A stretch of 64,000 bases of DNA from Thalassococcus sp. S3 (GCF_004216475.1 NZ_CP022303.1:4585001-4649000), one strand, 5' to 3'; counted from the stretch's first letter, positions 27,695-37,822 are shown. A program made the numbers and translations. Notes: a model not told the origin generated them from the letters alone.

Positions 27695-29032
27695 ATGTCT
27701 TGGGACAATCGTGTCGTCTGGTCCGAAGGGCTTTTTCTACGACCGCAGCACCTCCAGCAAGCTGACCGTTATGCGGAACGGTTTGCACGGGACATGACGT
27801 CAGCCCTTCGCGGAGATGCCTGGGGCATTACCGAGCTGACCCTCAACCAGGAGATGTTGAAGCTTGGCAAAATCGGAATCGAAACGGCGGCCGGCATCAT
27901 GGAAGATGGCACGCCCTTCGCCATACCCGAGGATGCAGATCCCCCGGTTCCCTATTGCCCGCCCGAGCATCTGAAAAATGAGACGGTGCATCTGTGCCTG
28001 CCGCTTCGCCAACCCGGCATGCCGGACATTGATACCCGGTCTGATCCCGATCTGCCTTTGCGGTATGGCATCTCGGACGAAGCGCTGATCGACGTCGCAT
28101 CCACCGAACGCGACAGCGCCGAGATCGAGATCGCGCGCCTTCAATTCCGGATCTTGCCCGACAGTGCCGAACGCGATGGCTTTGTCTGTTTGCCACTCAC
28201 CCGGGTGACCGAAGCGCGGGCGAACAAGACGCTGGTTTTGGACAAGGGCCACGTTCCGCCCGTTCTGGATTGCCAGGCATCTGCGGTTCTGACGGGCTAT
28301 GTCACAGAAATCGCAGGCTTGTTGCACCACCGCGCAGAGGCGCTGGGGGGTCGGGTTGCGGCGTCCGGAACGCGTGGCGTGGCCGAAATTGCAGATTTTC
28401 TTCTTTTGCAGGTGGTCAACAGATACACTCCGGTTTTCGATCACTTTGGCACTGTGTCACGGCTTCATCCGGAACGGCTTTATATCGTCATGGCCCAGCT
28501 TGCGGGTGAATTGGCCACGTATGCGCAAGCGAACAAACGCAGCCCCAAGCTCACGCAATACGATCACGCGGATCTTGCGGCCAGCTTTCAGCCGGTGATT
28601 GCGTCGATCCGCACATCACTGAATGCCGTTCTCGATCAAAGCGCCCTGTCGATCCCGCTGCGCGAGCACAAATACGGCGTGCATCTCGCCGAGGTCACAG
28701 ATCGCAAGCTCTTTGCTCAGGCGACCTTTGTTCTGGCGGTCAAAGCGGATGTGCCGACCGAACGGCTGCGCCGCGACTTCCCCGCACAGGTAAAGATCGG
28801 GCCGGCCGAGCGGATCAAGGAACTGGTCAACGTGGCCTTGCCGGGCATATCGGTCGATCCGCTCCCCGTCGCGCCGCGTCAGATCCCTTTTCACGTGTCG
28901 ACCAGCTACTTCGAAATCGACCAGAAAAGCCCGCACTGGAAAGACATGCGGCATTCCGGCGGCCTGGCCATGCATGTCTCGGGTGAGTTTCCGGGGCTTG
29001 AGATCGCACTCTGGGCCATTCGGGGACAATAG
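27695..29032 (+). CDS. tssK: T6SS baseplate subunit TssK
   Basis: 445 residues starting with the hallmark TssK N-terminus MSWDNRVVWSEGLFLRPQHLQ. The ATG at 27695 is preceded by AAGGAG nine bases upstream; the frame is open further left, but that part is not conserved. TssK trimers join the baseplate to the TssJLM membrane complex. The C-terminal part (PFHVSTSYFEIDQKSPHWK, then LEIALWAIRG) is also typical. It is the first gene of the right-reading T6SS arm and is followed five bases later by tagH. Confidence 0.97.
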   Translation: MSWDNRVVWSEGLFLRPQHLQQADRYAERFARDMTSALRGDAWGITELTLNQEMLKLGKIGIETAAGIMEDGTPFAIPEDADPPVPYCPPEHLKNETVHLCLPLRQPGMPDIDTRSDPDLPLRYGISDEALIDVASTERDSAEIEIARLQFRILPDSAERDGFVCLPLTRVTEARANKTLVLDKGHVPPVLDCQASAVLTGYVTEIAGLLHHRAEALGGRVAASGTRGVAEIADFLLLQVVNRYTPVFDHFGTVSRLHPERLYIVMAQLAGELATYAQANKRSPKLTQYDHADLAASFQPVIASIRTSLNAVLDQSALSIPLREHKYGVHLAEVTDRKLFAQATFVLAVKADVPTERLRRDFPAQVKIGPAERIKELVNVALPGISVDPLPVAPRQIPFHVSTSYFEIDQKSPHWKDMRHSGGLAMHVSGEFPGLEIALWAIRGQ

Positions 29033-29037
29033 CGGTT

Positions 29038-30507
29038 ATGGAGGGCGACGTTCAGAAACCAGGTCTCCATCTCGCCGTGCAAAGCAAGACCGGAGAGCGC
29101 CCCGCCGGGCTTGATCCCGATGGCCGCATCTCCGTTATCTCAGGCCTCAGCGTGGGACGCGGCGAAGACAACGACCTGGTGTTGCCCGATCCCCGACGCG
29201 TGATTTCCAAACATCACTGCGTGATTTCCCAAATCGAAACCGGCCTCGTCCTCGTCGACCACAGCCGCAATGGGACGTTCCTCAACCGCGAGGCGGAGCG
29301 GCTGCAACAGGACACCCCCGTCCCGCTGGCCGAGGGCGACGTCATAAGGATCGGGGACTTTTCGTTGACCGTGCTTCAAGACAACGAAGAGGAGCAGGAG
29401 GTCAGCGATAAGATCCCTGAACCGTCGGCCGAACAGACTTTTCTTGGCGCGGTTCCGATGAAGCAGCCAGAGCTCGGTTTTGCGCCCACTTCCGAAAAGT
29501 CGCTGGAAACGGAAGATGCCGCAGACCTTTTCGCGGATCACCAGCGTGGACTGTTTGCCAGGCCTGATCTGCCCGCCGTGGCCGATCATCTCGACAGTGG
29601 GCGTGGCGCATTCGTGCAGCCCGGAACCTCCTCCGGCCCGATCCCGGACGACTGGAACCTCATGGATGAGCTTGGCCAAGGACACGATGTTTCATCGGAT
29701 ATGGCCAATGGCGCGTTTTCAGAACCTCTTTCACACGAAGCGGCGGTTGATCCATCTGATCGCAGGGACGTCTGGGCCTGGCCCACCGAGGACGACGCTG
29801 GATTGGAGAATGAGGGGTTGCGAAACGGATCCAGCCGCAAGGCCGAAGCACGCCCGACAAAGGCGGGGGATTGGGACGCAAACGAAATACCGGTGCTCCC
29901 GTCTCAAACGCCATCGGGCGTGACTGATGCGGCGGCTGAAAAAGCGTTCTCGGCTTTCCTTTTGTCCGCCGGTCTCGACAAGGCGGACATTCCCCAAGGC
30001 CAACATGTTGAAATGATGGCTCTCGCCGGCGCGATGTTGCGTGAGACTGTCACCGTGCTGCACCGTTTGCTGCAGGCACAAAGCAGGCTCCAGAACGGGA
30101 TCGGCGGCACGGCTGGCTCGCAAAATACCAATCCCCTGATGCTTTTCGGGACACCTGAAGAGGCGTTGCATATCCTGCTCCGCCCGGATCTTCCGGGGTT
30201 CATGTCCGGCGAAGCGGCGGCACAGCAGGCTGGATCTCAGATCGGCACGTTTCAGGAAGACCTCTCAACGATCATGCAGGACGCCCTTCAAAAGGCGCTG
30301 CACGACCTCTCACCTGGCGCGATATCTCCCGCAACCAAGGGGCCCAACGTCTTTTCCAATGGCTATCGCCGTCTTTGGGACGCTTACGACCGGACCCACA
30401 CCAGGATCAGAGGCGAGTTGGAAGCGGAGCTTCAAAAGCGATTTGGCTCCGGCGCTGCCCTCAGACTAGCCAATCCCGGCAAAACGGATGACCGTTATGA
30501 TGGATGA
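29038..30507 (+). CDS. tagH: T6SS FHA-domain protein TagH/Fha
   Basis: 489 residues. The N-terminal FHA domain (about 25-110) shows the binding residues SVGRGEDNDLVLPD, ISKHHC and DHSRNGTFLN. A long acidic linker of low complexity follows, and the C-terminal 190 residues form the TagH-specific domain (SAFLLSAGLDKADIP, LRPDLPGFMSG, YRRLWDAYDRTHTRI). In Agrobacterium and Pseudomonas the FHA protein binds a threonine-phosphorylated partner made by PpkA and promotes T6SS activation. The 3' end overlaps tssL by 20 bases, so the genes are tightly coupled. Confidence 0.95.
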   Translation: MEGDVQKPGLHLAVQSKTGERPAGLDPDGRISVISGLSVGRGEDNDLVLPDPRRVISKHHCVISQIETGLVLVDHSRNGTFLNREAERLQQDTPVPLAEGDVIRIGDFSLTVLQDNEEEQEVSDKIPEPSAEQTFLGAVPMKQPELGFAPTSEKSLETEDAADLFADHQRGLFARPDLPAVADHLDSGRGAFVQPGTSSGPIPDDWNLMDELGQGHDVSSDMANGAFSEPLSHEAAVDPSDRRDVWAWPTEDDAGLENEGLRNGSSRKAEARPTKAGDWDANEIPVLPSQTPSGVTDAAAEKAFSAFLLSAGLDKADIPQGQHVEMMALAGAMLRETVTVLHRLLQAQSRLQNGIGGTAGSQNTNPLMLFGTPEEALHILLRPDLPGFMSGEAAAQQAGSQIGTFQEDLSTIMQDALQKALHDLSPGAISPATKGPNVFSNGYRRLWDAYDRTHTRIRGELEAELQKRFGSGAALRLANPGKTDDRYDG

Positions 30508-31816
30508 AGACGAAACCATATTGCTGCCGCGTGAACCGGATACGTCTTCCCCTGCGCACCCCGAGCCACTGCCCGCCCTTCACATGGCCAGCGCCCCGGC
30601 AGAGCCGGTTCAGGACGAGACCTGGCACGAGTTGAACAAAGGGCGCCAGTCGCCGCTGATCCTTGCCGCGGCGCCGGTCCTGACGATGGCGGCGGCCGTC
30701 AAAACCGGCGCGACGGGTGATGATATCGGCGCTTTGCATCGCCGCGCTTTTGCCGAGATCGACGCATTCGAAGTCCGCGCCGGTAAACTTGGTCTCGCGC
30801 CCCGGGCACTCAAGGCCAGCAAATACGCGCTTTGCGCCACGTTGGACGACGTGGTGATGAATACGCCGCTTGGAAGCCGTTCGATCTGGACCTCCCATTC
30901 GCTGGTCGGCTCCTTTTTCAGCGAGACATGGGGCGGTGACCGCTTCTTTGACCTGCTTGACCAGATGAAGCGGGATCCCGGTGTGAATATCGACCTGATC
31001 GAGCTGCTTTATTATTGCATCAGCCTTGGTTTCGAGGGCCGGTATCGGATTTCCGATCGCGGCCAAGGCGAATTGATGGTCCTGCGCGAGGATCTCTATC
31101 GCCTCATCCGGTCCATCCGGGGAGAACCCGAGCGCGACCTGTCGCCCGTCTGGCGCGGCGCCAAACCGGACCGGCGGTCCGGACTTGTGGGGCCTCCTCT
31201 TTGGGCGACCGCGGGCATCGCCTTATGCGGCCTGGTTGCCCTTTACCTCGCCTTGTCGGCCCTGCTCGACTTCCGAATGCGTGAGACGGGCATCCGCTTT
31301 GCCGAAATGCCGCCTACCGGCTTTGTGCGTCTCATCCGGGAATCGGCACCACAGGCCGAACCCGCGGTGGTGATGCTGCCGGTAGACCGATTGCGCCGCT
31401 TTCTCGAAGCCGAAATTCGTGAAGGCCTGGTGACGGTCATCGAAGATGATCGTTCAATCACCGTGACCATCCGGGGTGACGGGATGTTCGAATCAGGCGC
31501 GCCGGATCCGCTGGCCGAATATGGCCCGCTGATGGACCGGATCGGCATCGCGCTCAACGGAGAGACCGGTGCGGTTGCCGTGATCGGACATACCGATTCC
31601 ATCCCCATGCGTTCGGCACGGTTCCCCTCCAATCTGGAATTGTCCCAGGCCCGCGCGGATGCGGTTGCGACGCTCATCCGCGAACCGATGGAACGCCCCG
31701 ACCGCGTGAGCACAAGCGGGCGCGGCGCGGACGAACCCATTGCGCCGAACACTTCCGAGGCCGGGCGGCGGCTCAACCGGCGCACTGAAATCGTTCTGCA
31801 AAAAGAACCGCACTAG
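30488..31816 (+). CDS. tssL: T6SS inner-membrane protein TssL with OmpA/MotB-like C-terminus
   Basis: 442 residues. A DotU/IcmH domain covers about 40-215 (IDAFEVRAGKLGLAP, LLYYCISLGFEGRYR), one membrane helix is at about 237-262, and an OmpA-like peptidoglycan-binding domain (IGHTDSIPM, NLELSQARADAV, GRRLNRRTEIVL) ends the protein. This extended form anchors the membrane complex to the cell wall. The N-terminal tail reads DEDETILLPREP: a single threonine (T10) after acidic residues with Leu at +3, which fits a kinase site read by an FHA domain. In Agrobacterium TssL is phosphorylated by PpkA at an N-terminal threonine and bound by Fha. The start overlaps tagH by 20 bases. Confidence 0.96.
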   Translation: MTVMMDEDETILLPREPDTSSPAHPEPLPALHMASAPAEPVQDETWHELNKGRQSPLILAAAPVLTMAAAVKTGATGDDIGALHRRAFAEIDAFEVRAGKLGLAPRALKASKYALCATLDDVVMNTPLGSRSIWTSHSLVGSFFSETWGGDRFFDLLDQMKRDPGVNIDLIELLYYCISLGFEGRYRISDRGQGELMVLREDLYRLIRSIRGEPERDLSPVWRGAKPDRRSGLVGPPLWATAGIALCGLVALYLALSALLDFRMRETGIRFAEMPPTGFVRLIRESAPQAEPAVVMLPVDRLRRFLEAEIREGLVTVIEDDRSITVTIRGDGMFESGAPDPLAEYGPLMDRIGIALNGETGAVAVIGHTDSIPMRSARFPSNLELSQARADAVATLIREPMERPDRVSTSGRGADEPIAPNTSEAGRRLNRRTEIVLQKEPH

Positions 31817-31825
31817 GAGCATGCT

Positions 31826-34800
31826 ATGCTGTTCATCCGCAAGCTATTGACCGACAAACGGGTCTGGTGCGTCGTCGCGATCTTGGTGATCATCGCGTTG
31901 ATTGGGACGATGATTTTTGGCGATGCGCTTGCCGACACGCCCCTTGACCGGTTTCAGTCCTACATTCTTGGCGGCCTGCTTTTGCCAATCGGTCTGCTCG
32001 CATTCGCGCTGTTTCGCGGAAGAATCGAACAGAATGTTCAAAACCGGGTTTCGCAGATCCTCAACGAAGGCGAGGGCTCAACCCCGAATGCGCGCATCGC
32101 CCAGGCATCGGCCGCTGCGGAAACCGACGAGATGCGCATACTGGACGCCAATCTGAAATCGGCGTTGTCCTCCCTCAAAAAACGCCGGTTCGGACGTGGG
32201 CATCGCCGCTGGCTTTATCAATTGCCCTGGTATGCGGTGATCGGACCGCCCGGCGCGGGAAAGACCACCGCGATTGCGCAATCCGGTCTGACCTTTCCGC
32301 TGGCTGACACCCATGGTCGCGGCCCGCTGTCGGATATCGGCGGCACCCGCAACTGCGAATGGTGGCTCACGGACGAGGCCGTTCTGATCGACACGGCCGG
32401 GCGTTACACCAGCCAGGAAGACCCTGCAGGACCCGAGCGTGGGGTTTGGCTCGGCTTTTTGAGATTGCTCAAAAAGCGGCGGCGCCGCGAGCCGATCAAC
32501 GGCATTATCGTCGCCATCAGCCTCGACGTGCTGATCGGGCCGGCGGCCTCCCGACGCGACTTTGCGCGACGCATCCGTCTGCGGGTGCGTGATATCTACG
32601 AGGAGTTGGGCCAACGTGTGCCGGTCTACACTCTGCTGACCAAGGCGGACCTGATGGCCGGGTTCGTCGAGTTCTTCGATGATCTGGGACAGGAGGGGCG
32701 CGAGGCGGTTTGGGGCATCACCTTCCCGACCGAAAAGGACGACGCCCCGCCGTCACAAAAGGCCACCGATCCGCTTGAAAGCTTTGAGCGGGAGTTTGAT
32801 CGGATCGTCGCGCGCCTTGACGCCCGCCTGCCCGACCGCATGCAGAAAGAGGCGGATGTCCCGCGCAGGCGGCTCGTTTTTGGATTTCCGCAACAGGTGG
32901 CAAGCCTGCGACCGGTGATCAGCGCGTTCCTGACGGACGCATTCGCATCGAACTCTTTCGAAGACCCGATCTTGCTGCGTGGTCTTTATATGGTGAGTGG
33001 CACCCAGCATGGTCAGACCATCGACCGCATCACGACAGAGGCAGCCGTCCCCATTGAGGCAGAAGGCGGACGGACCGCCGGTTCTCCTCAGCCCCGCAGT
33101 TATTTTCTGACCCGTTTGATGCGGGACGTCATCTTTACCGAGGCCAGTCTCGTCCGCAACGAACCTGGTTCAGCCCGCCGATTGGTCCGCCGGCAACTGG
33201 CGGGGCATGCCGGCATTGGCCTTGCCGCGTTGGCCCTGAGCGTGGTGATGCTGATGACCTACCGGCATTCCGTGGCACTTGCAGGACGCTTCGAAGCGGA
33301 GGCACAGGTCTTTTCGGATGAGGCGTTGCCCCTGCAACTCGAAGAAGTGGGCAGGTCGGATCTGCGTGATGTCGTTCCACTTCTGGACCGTCTCAGAGCT
33401 CTGCAGGACGATCTTGACGCCGACCTGAACGTCGCGACCACCGAGACCGCGGCCAGTTCAATGGATTTCGGCCTCGTTCGCGCGGGTGAGCTGGACACGA
33501 TGGCCGGCACGGCCTATCGCGACACGCTTTCCTCGGTATTGCTGCCACGGCTTTTGTTGCGCATCGAAGAGACGATGGACAGCCATGCGGATGATCCGGA
33601 ATTCCTTTATCACGCGCTAAAAGCCTATCTGATGCTCGGCGGGCGCGGCCCGCTTGAGCCGGACTTTCTGGCACATTGGATCGCACTGGACACCCGCGAG
33701 CGGTATGCCGACCCCGCCGACGCGGATCTAAGGGACCGCCTGGGTGGTCATGTCAGGGCACTACTGGCCACGTCCCTTACGGGCATCGGGCTGGATGACG
33801 ATCGGATCGCATCCGCCCGCGCCGCGCTTGGCGGGCGATCCGCCGCCAAGCGGGTTCATGACGCCATCGTCAAAAGCGCGGCGGCCACGGCTGCACCGAT
33901 CTGGCGTCTGGCCGATCATGCCGGACCAGATGCGGAGCGTATCTTTCTGGACCGGCGCGGGCCCGACACGATCACAAGTGTGCCAGGGATCTATACCCAT
34001 ACCGGGTTCTTCGATGTCTTCCTCAAAAGCCTGCCCGAGGTCACCGCACGTGAGGCTGCCGACGCTTGGGTTCTTGACCCGGATGCACCCACCGAAGGCG
34101 CGCCGGATCGAACGCGCGCCGCACAGCTAGCCGCAGACGCGACCGAACTTTACCTGCGTGAATTCGCGTTGATCTGGGACGAGACATTGGCTGCGATCGC
34201 CGTCCAACCCGTCAACTCGCTGGATGCCTCTTTGCGTCTGATGAACGTGTTGGCGGCCCCGACCTCCCCCATTCGCCTTGTGCTGATCTCCATCGTCGGC
34301 ACTACCGCGCTGGACCGTCCGCCCCAAGCCGCAACCGACGGCGCAGAAGAGACCGCCGCTACTCCGACAAAGCCACAGGCAAACCTCGATACGTTGTTTG
34401 CAAATAGCGGCGACAGAGATGGCCCGCAGAACCGCGCGGCCAAGTTTGCCGCTACGCATTTCCGCGGCCTCCGCGCCTTGGTTGAGGTTCCGCCAAACAG
34501 CCAGCAAGGGGCCACACCGCCCATCGATCAGATCATCACCGATCTGGGCGCGCTCTATCGCAACCTTCGTGATATGCAGGCCACTGACGCGGCGGGCCCC
34601 TTGGACAATGCGCAAGAGGCCGCACTGGTCACCAGCGAGATCGAAACGCGTGCTGCGTCGATTCCGGAACCCATTCAAAGCTGGATTACGGATGTGAGCG
34701 CGCAGTCGGTCAGCCAGTCCAGATCCGACGCGCGAGTCCGGCTGAACAGGCGCTGGCGCAGCGGGCCCGCGGAATTGTGCCAGCGGGTGACCAAGGCGCG

Positions 34801-35437
34801 CTACCCGTTCGACGGCAGTGCCCGCGCCGAAGCAAGTCTTGAAGACTTCGCCATGTTGTTCGGACCTGATGGCGGGCTGGACCGCTTCTTTCGAACCAAT
34901 CTCGACAATATCGTAGATCGCAGCGAGGAGACCTGGCGCTGGCGCGCGCTCGACGGTGTGGATGGGACGCTAAATGATCGCTCTCTGGCAGCGATGCAGC
35001 AGGCTGCCGAAATCCGCCGAGCCATGTTTTCGGGTGCAGCCCAGCGCCCGTCGGTGACATTCCAGGTCGTCATCGCGGCACTTGAGACCTCGGGATCCGG
35101 GGTCCGGTTTACTGTGGACGGTCAGGATTTTTCCTATCGCTCCGGCACGTCAAAATCGGCGCGGCTGCACTGGCCCGGTCCCGGCGGGCTGGGTCAGGCC
35201 TCTATCAGTTTCCCTCGCCGGTTTTCATCCAAGGAAGCTGGGCTGTCCAGCAAGGGACCCTGGGCGCTCTTTCGTCTTCTGGATCGGAGCCAGCAGCGCC
35301 AGGCGACCGATGGCAGACTGGATCTGACCTTCGTGCTGGGCGAGCGCCGGATCAAATTGCTGTTTCAAAGCGATGCCGAACGCAATCCGCTCGACCGCAG
35401 ACTGCTTTCCTCCTTTCAATGCCCGGAGGCGTTTTGA
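31826..35437 (+). CDS. tssM: T6SS inner-membrane ATPase-like protein TssM (IcmF)
   Basis: 1203 residues, usual for TssM. Two membrane helices lie at the start (VVAILVIIALIGTMIFG; ILGGLLLPIGLLAFALF) and a third near residue 460 (IGLAALALSVVMLMTY). The cytoplasmic part between them carries an intact Walker A motif, GPPGAGKTT (140-148), and DTAGRY for Walker B. The long periplasmic C-terminal half ends with the IcmF C-terminal domain (FSYRSGTSKSARLHWPGPGG). The ATG at 31826 has AGGAG seven bases upstream; a nearer ATG at 31821 is out of frame. The stop overlaps the tagF start. Confidence 0.97.
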   Translation: MLFIRKLLTDKRVWCVVAILVIIALIGTMIFGDALADTPLDRFQSYILGGLLLPIGLLAFALFRGRIEQNVQNRVSQILNEGEGSTPNARIAQASAAAETDEMRILDANLKSALSSLKKRRFGRGHRRWLYQLPWYAVIGPPGAGKTTAIAQSGLTFPLADTHGRGPLSDIGGTRNCEWWLTDEAVLIDTAGRYTSQEDPAGPERGVWLGFLRLLKKRRRREPINGIIVAISLDVLIGPAASRRDFARRIRLRVRDIYEELGQRVPVYTLLTKADLMAGFVEFFDDLGQEGREAVWGITFPTEKDDAPPSQKATDPLESFEREFDRIVARLDARLPDRMQKEADVPRRRLVFGFPQQVASLRPVISAFLTDAFASNSFEDPILLRGLYMVSGTQHGQTIDRITTEAAVPIEAEGGRTAGSPQPRSYFLTRLMRDVIFTEASLVRNEPGSARRLVRRQLAGHAGIGLAALALSVVMLMTYRHSVALAGRFEAEAQVFSDEALPLQLEEVGRSDLRDVVPLLDRLRALQDDLDADLNVATTETAASSMDFGLVRAGELDTMAGTAYRDTLSSVLLPRLLLRIEETMDSHADDPEFLYHALKAYLMLGGRGPLEPDFLAHWIALDTRERYADPADADLRDRLGGHVRALLATSLTGIGLDDDRIASARAALGGRSAAKRVHDAIVKSAAATAAPIWRLADHAGPDAERIFLDRRGPDTITSVPGIYTHTGFFDVFLKSLPEVTAREAADAWVLDPDAPTEGAPDRTRAAQLAADATELYLREFALIWDETLAAIAVQPVNSLDASLRLMNVLAAPTSPIRLVLISIVGTTALDRPPQAATDGAEETAATPTKPQANLDTLFANSGDRDGPQNRAAKFAATHFRGLRALVEVPPNSQQGATPPIDQIITDLGALYRNLRDMQATDAAGPLDNAQEAALVTSEIETRAASIPEPIQSWITDVSAQSVSQSRSDARVRLNRRWRSGPAELCQRVTKARYPFDGSARAEASLEDFAMLFGPDGGLDRFFRTNLDNIVDRSEETWRWRALDGVDGTLNDRSLAAMQQAAEIRRAMFSGAAQRPSVTFQVVIAALETSGSGVRFTVDGQDFSYRSGTSKSARLHWPGPGGLGQASISFPRRFSSKEAGLSSKGPWALFRLLDRSQQRQATDGRLDLTFVLGERRIKLLFQSDAERNPLDRRLLSSFQCPEAF

Positions 35438-36213
35438 TGACTTTGACAAGCGGTTCCAGCCACTTTCATGCATTCGGCAAACTGCCCGCACGTGCCGATT
35501 TCGTCGATACCGGCCTCAGTGCAGCCACCCGCAGAGCGATGGACGTCTGGCTGCAGGACGGTATCGCGGAAAGCCAGCGGGAATACGGGACATCCTGGCG
35601 TCAAATCTACCTCGAAGCGCCGATCTGGCGGTTCATTCTGCCTTGGGGCATGTGCGGCCCGGTCACCATTCTCGGCGTGATCAGTCCCAGCCACGACAGC
35701 GTCGGGCGATGCTATCCGCTGCTGATGGCGACCGAAATCCCCTCCCCCGTCAATACGATCGGCCTGATTGCGGGATCAAACCGCTGGTTCGGCGCGGTGG
35801 AGGCGCTGGCCCTGGATGCGCGTGATCCGACATTCGATTCCAGCGAGCTTTATCGCCGCTTGTTGCCGCGCTGGCGCACCGGCGAGGTAAAGCCCATCCG
35901 GACCTTCCCCACTTCGATCAGCGGGCGCGAGGGTCTGGCCGTCGAGTTACCGATGTTGTCCGCCGGGCCCGCAATGGCCCATATGCTGTGTAGAGAGGCC
36001 CCCGCCGAACGTGGGCTTTGGTGGACTGCGGGATCGACAAGAGTCCCGCCCATGCTGGCAATCATTCCAAAGCTGACATCGCCCTTGGGCTTTACCGCAT
36101 TTCTCGATGGAAAGTGGACACGGCACGGATGGGATCATCGCCCGCTGATACCGGACGCTCCCACCCCGGAGACCGGCGCGCCGGCCGTGGCCGACTGGGA
36201 CCGCGAAGCCTGA
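35437..36213 (+). CDS. tagF: T6SS-associated protein TagF
   Basis: 258 residues beginning at the ATG that overlaps the tssM stop by one base (TGATG), with GGAGG-like GGAGGC upstream. The start SSHFHAFGKLPARADFVDTGL is the TagF (DUF2094) signature, followed by APIWRFILPWGMCG and GVISPSHDSVGRCYPL. TagF represses T6SS post-translationally in Pseudomonas and Agrobacterium, in the latter as a fusion with the phosphatase PppA. Here it is a stand-alone TagF with no PppA part. Confidence 0.93.
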   Translation: MTLTSGSSHFHAFGKLPARADFVDTGLSAATRRAMDVWLQDGIAESQREYGTSWRQIYLEAPIWRFILPWGMCGPVTILGVISPSHDSVGRCYPLLMATEIPSPVNTIGLIAGSNRWFGAVEALALDARDPTFDSSELYRRLLPRWRTGEVKPIRTFPTSISGREGLAVELPMLSAGPAMAHMLCREAPAERGLWWTAGSTRVPPMLAIIPKLTSPLGFTAFLDGKWTRHGWDHRPLIPDAPTPETGAPAVADWDREA

Positions 36214-36263
36214 CTAAATTATCCAACCTGCACTGAACCGACCTAAGACCGGAGATCTTGATC

Positions 36264-37808
36264 ATGCCGAAACACATTAAGTCTATCGCCAACAAAGCGC
36301 TTGCCGACATCCGCAAAAGCGAGAGCAGGCGCAAGAAGAAGCCCAACTGGGCTGCGGGATTTGCCACTGCGCGCGTGGAGGGCGGCAAGCCGTCGGCCGT
36401 TGTCCGCCCCAGCCTGACAAAGGCCAAGTCCGATATCCGGAAATACGGTATCGAGAAGTCGACCAGCTCCAAAATCGCAGAGCAGACCGAAGGCTGGATT
36501 TGGTTTGAAGGCGGCCAGATCTTCATCGATATGAAGCGCGGCAGTTTCAGTGCCGCCCAGAAGACAATTCAGGAATACTTCAAGCATTTCAAAATCGGCT
36601 GCCCGACAATCCGCAGGGGAGAAGCGCTCACCGAAGATCAGATCGCCGCAAATGAACAAGACGATGAGGAGCCGTCGGAAGAGAACGACGATGTCTCATC
36701 CTCGTCCACCGATAACGCAGCGGTTCCGCCTCCATCCGCGGACACCGAAGCGTCGCCACAGCCCGCGACAAGCGAAATCGGTGAACCGGAACCCGCCGCA
36801 ATGAGCGAGACGCCGGCCGAAGAGGTGGCATCCGACCCCGTCGAGACCGATCTGCCCGAAGAGGACCGTACCGCCGCCGAAAAGACCGCCACGACGGTAT
36901 CCGGTCTGCTCCAAAAACTTTTCAAACGTCTTGACGTGCAAACGGAAACGGCCGCCGATGACCTGCGCCGCAAGGCCGAAGGCTATCTTCTGGAGGCGCT
37001 CGGAGAAGAAGAGAAGCCAGAGCTTCGCAAAGCCTTGCTGGAAACCGCGCCTTGTCGGCTACAGGTCGCCATGGCCCGACAGGGCCTCTTGCCACAACTC
37101 GGCGCCACGGCATCCGAAGACAATCCACTCGACTATTTTGATCCCGACGCCCCTGTTGCTCAAGGGGAAGTGGCTGATCACTTCTTCGATCTTGCATCTC
37201 GTGCCGCCCGCAACTTGGACAAAAACATCCATATCTCTCGAACACGGATCGAAGATCGCATCGCCTCAACCTTTGGCGCTGCAACAGATGCAAAGGGTAA
37301 GCTGGACAGTCTTCACAGATTGTCGATGTCGATCTTGCCTGTCCTGCAGCACAGGGCCAATCTGGAACTGCATTTCGGCATACCGAACGCATCGGAAGGC
37401 AGCCACGGCAATGCTCCGACGCGGAACAAACTGGCGCTTGTAAACACCCTTATGACATCGATCGGAGAAATCGAAAAATGCCGCATTGCGCATGAACGCG
37501 CGCTGCAAAAGGAGAGCGGCGAGACCCTCAGCAGCACCGAACACGCCTATTTCGACAGCCTGAGCCAAGGCTTGTCCACGCAGACCAACGCGCTTCTGGA
37601 GCAAATGAGCAACGATCCCAGCGGATCGGAAGACGTGGCTGGGGAGGCCAGCAGCACCTTGAAAGAACATATCGACAACCTGCGCAACTTCGTTAAGCCC
37701 AGGTTCGCAAAGTTGGACAAACGAGATAAAGCCCTGGGCAAAACCAACATCGTGGGCCGATATCTGAAATCACTTTCGAAGATCGAAGCACAACTCGCTG
37801 CATCCTGA
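36264..37808 (+). CDS. Unknown T6SS-locus protein (514 residues, acidic linker)
   Basis: No family was recognised. The ATG at 36264 is chosen over a TTG six bases upstream because GGAG lies nine bases before it. Residues 1-110 are basic with a compact segment GWIWFEGGQIFIDMKRGSF; residues about 125-205 are a low-complexity acidic/Pro/Ser/Glu linker; the last 300 residues are mostly predicted helix (TVSGLLQKLFKRLDV, ETAPCRLQVAMARQGLLPQL) and end with basic LKSLSKIEAQLAAS. No signal peptide or membrane helix. It is the last gene of the right-reading T6SS arm, 50 bases after tagF, and faces vgrG. Position suggests a secreted effector or accessory subunit; the sequence does not prove either. Confidence 0.7.
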   Translation: MPKHIKSIANKALADIRKSESRRKKKPNWAAGFATARVEGGKPSAVVRPSLTKAKSDIRKYGIEKSTSSKIAEQTEGWIWFEGGQIFIDMKRGSFSAAQKTIQEYFKHFKIGCPTIRRGEALTEDQIAANEQDDEEPSEENDDVSSSSTDNAAVPPPSADTEASPQPATSEIGEPEPAAMSETPAEEVASDPVETDLPEEDRTAAEKTATTVSGLLQKLFKRLDVQTETAADDLRRKAEGYLLEALGEEEKPELRKALLETAPCRLQVAMARQGLLPQLGATASEDNPLDYFDPDAPVAQGEVADHFFDLASRAARNLDKNIHISRTRIEDRIASTFGAATDAKGKLDSLHRLSMSILPVLQHRANLELHFGIPNASEGSHGNAPTRNKLALVNTLMTSIGEIEKCRIAHERALQKESGETLSSTEHAYFDSLSQGLSTQTNALLEQMSNDPSGSEDVAGEASSTLKEHIDNLRNFVKPRFAKLDKRDKALGKTNIVGRYLKSLSKIEAQLAAS

Positions 37809-37822
37809 CCCTCGGGGCTTGC

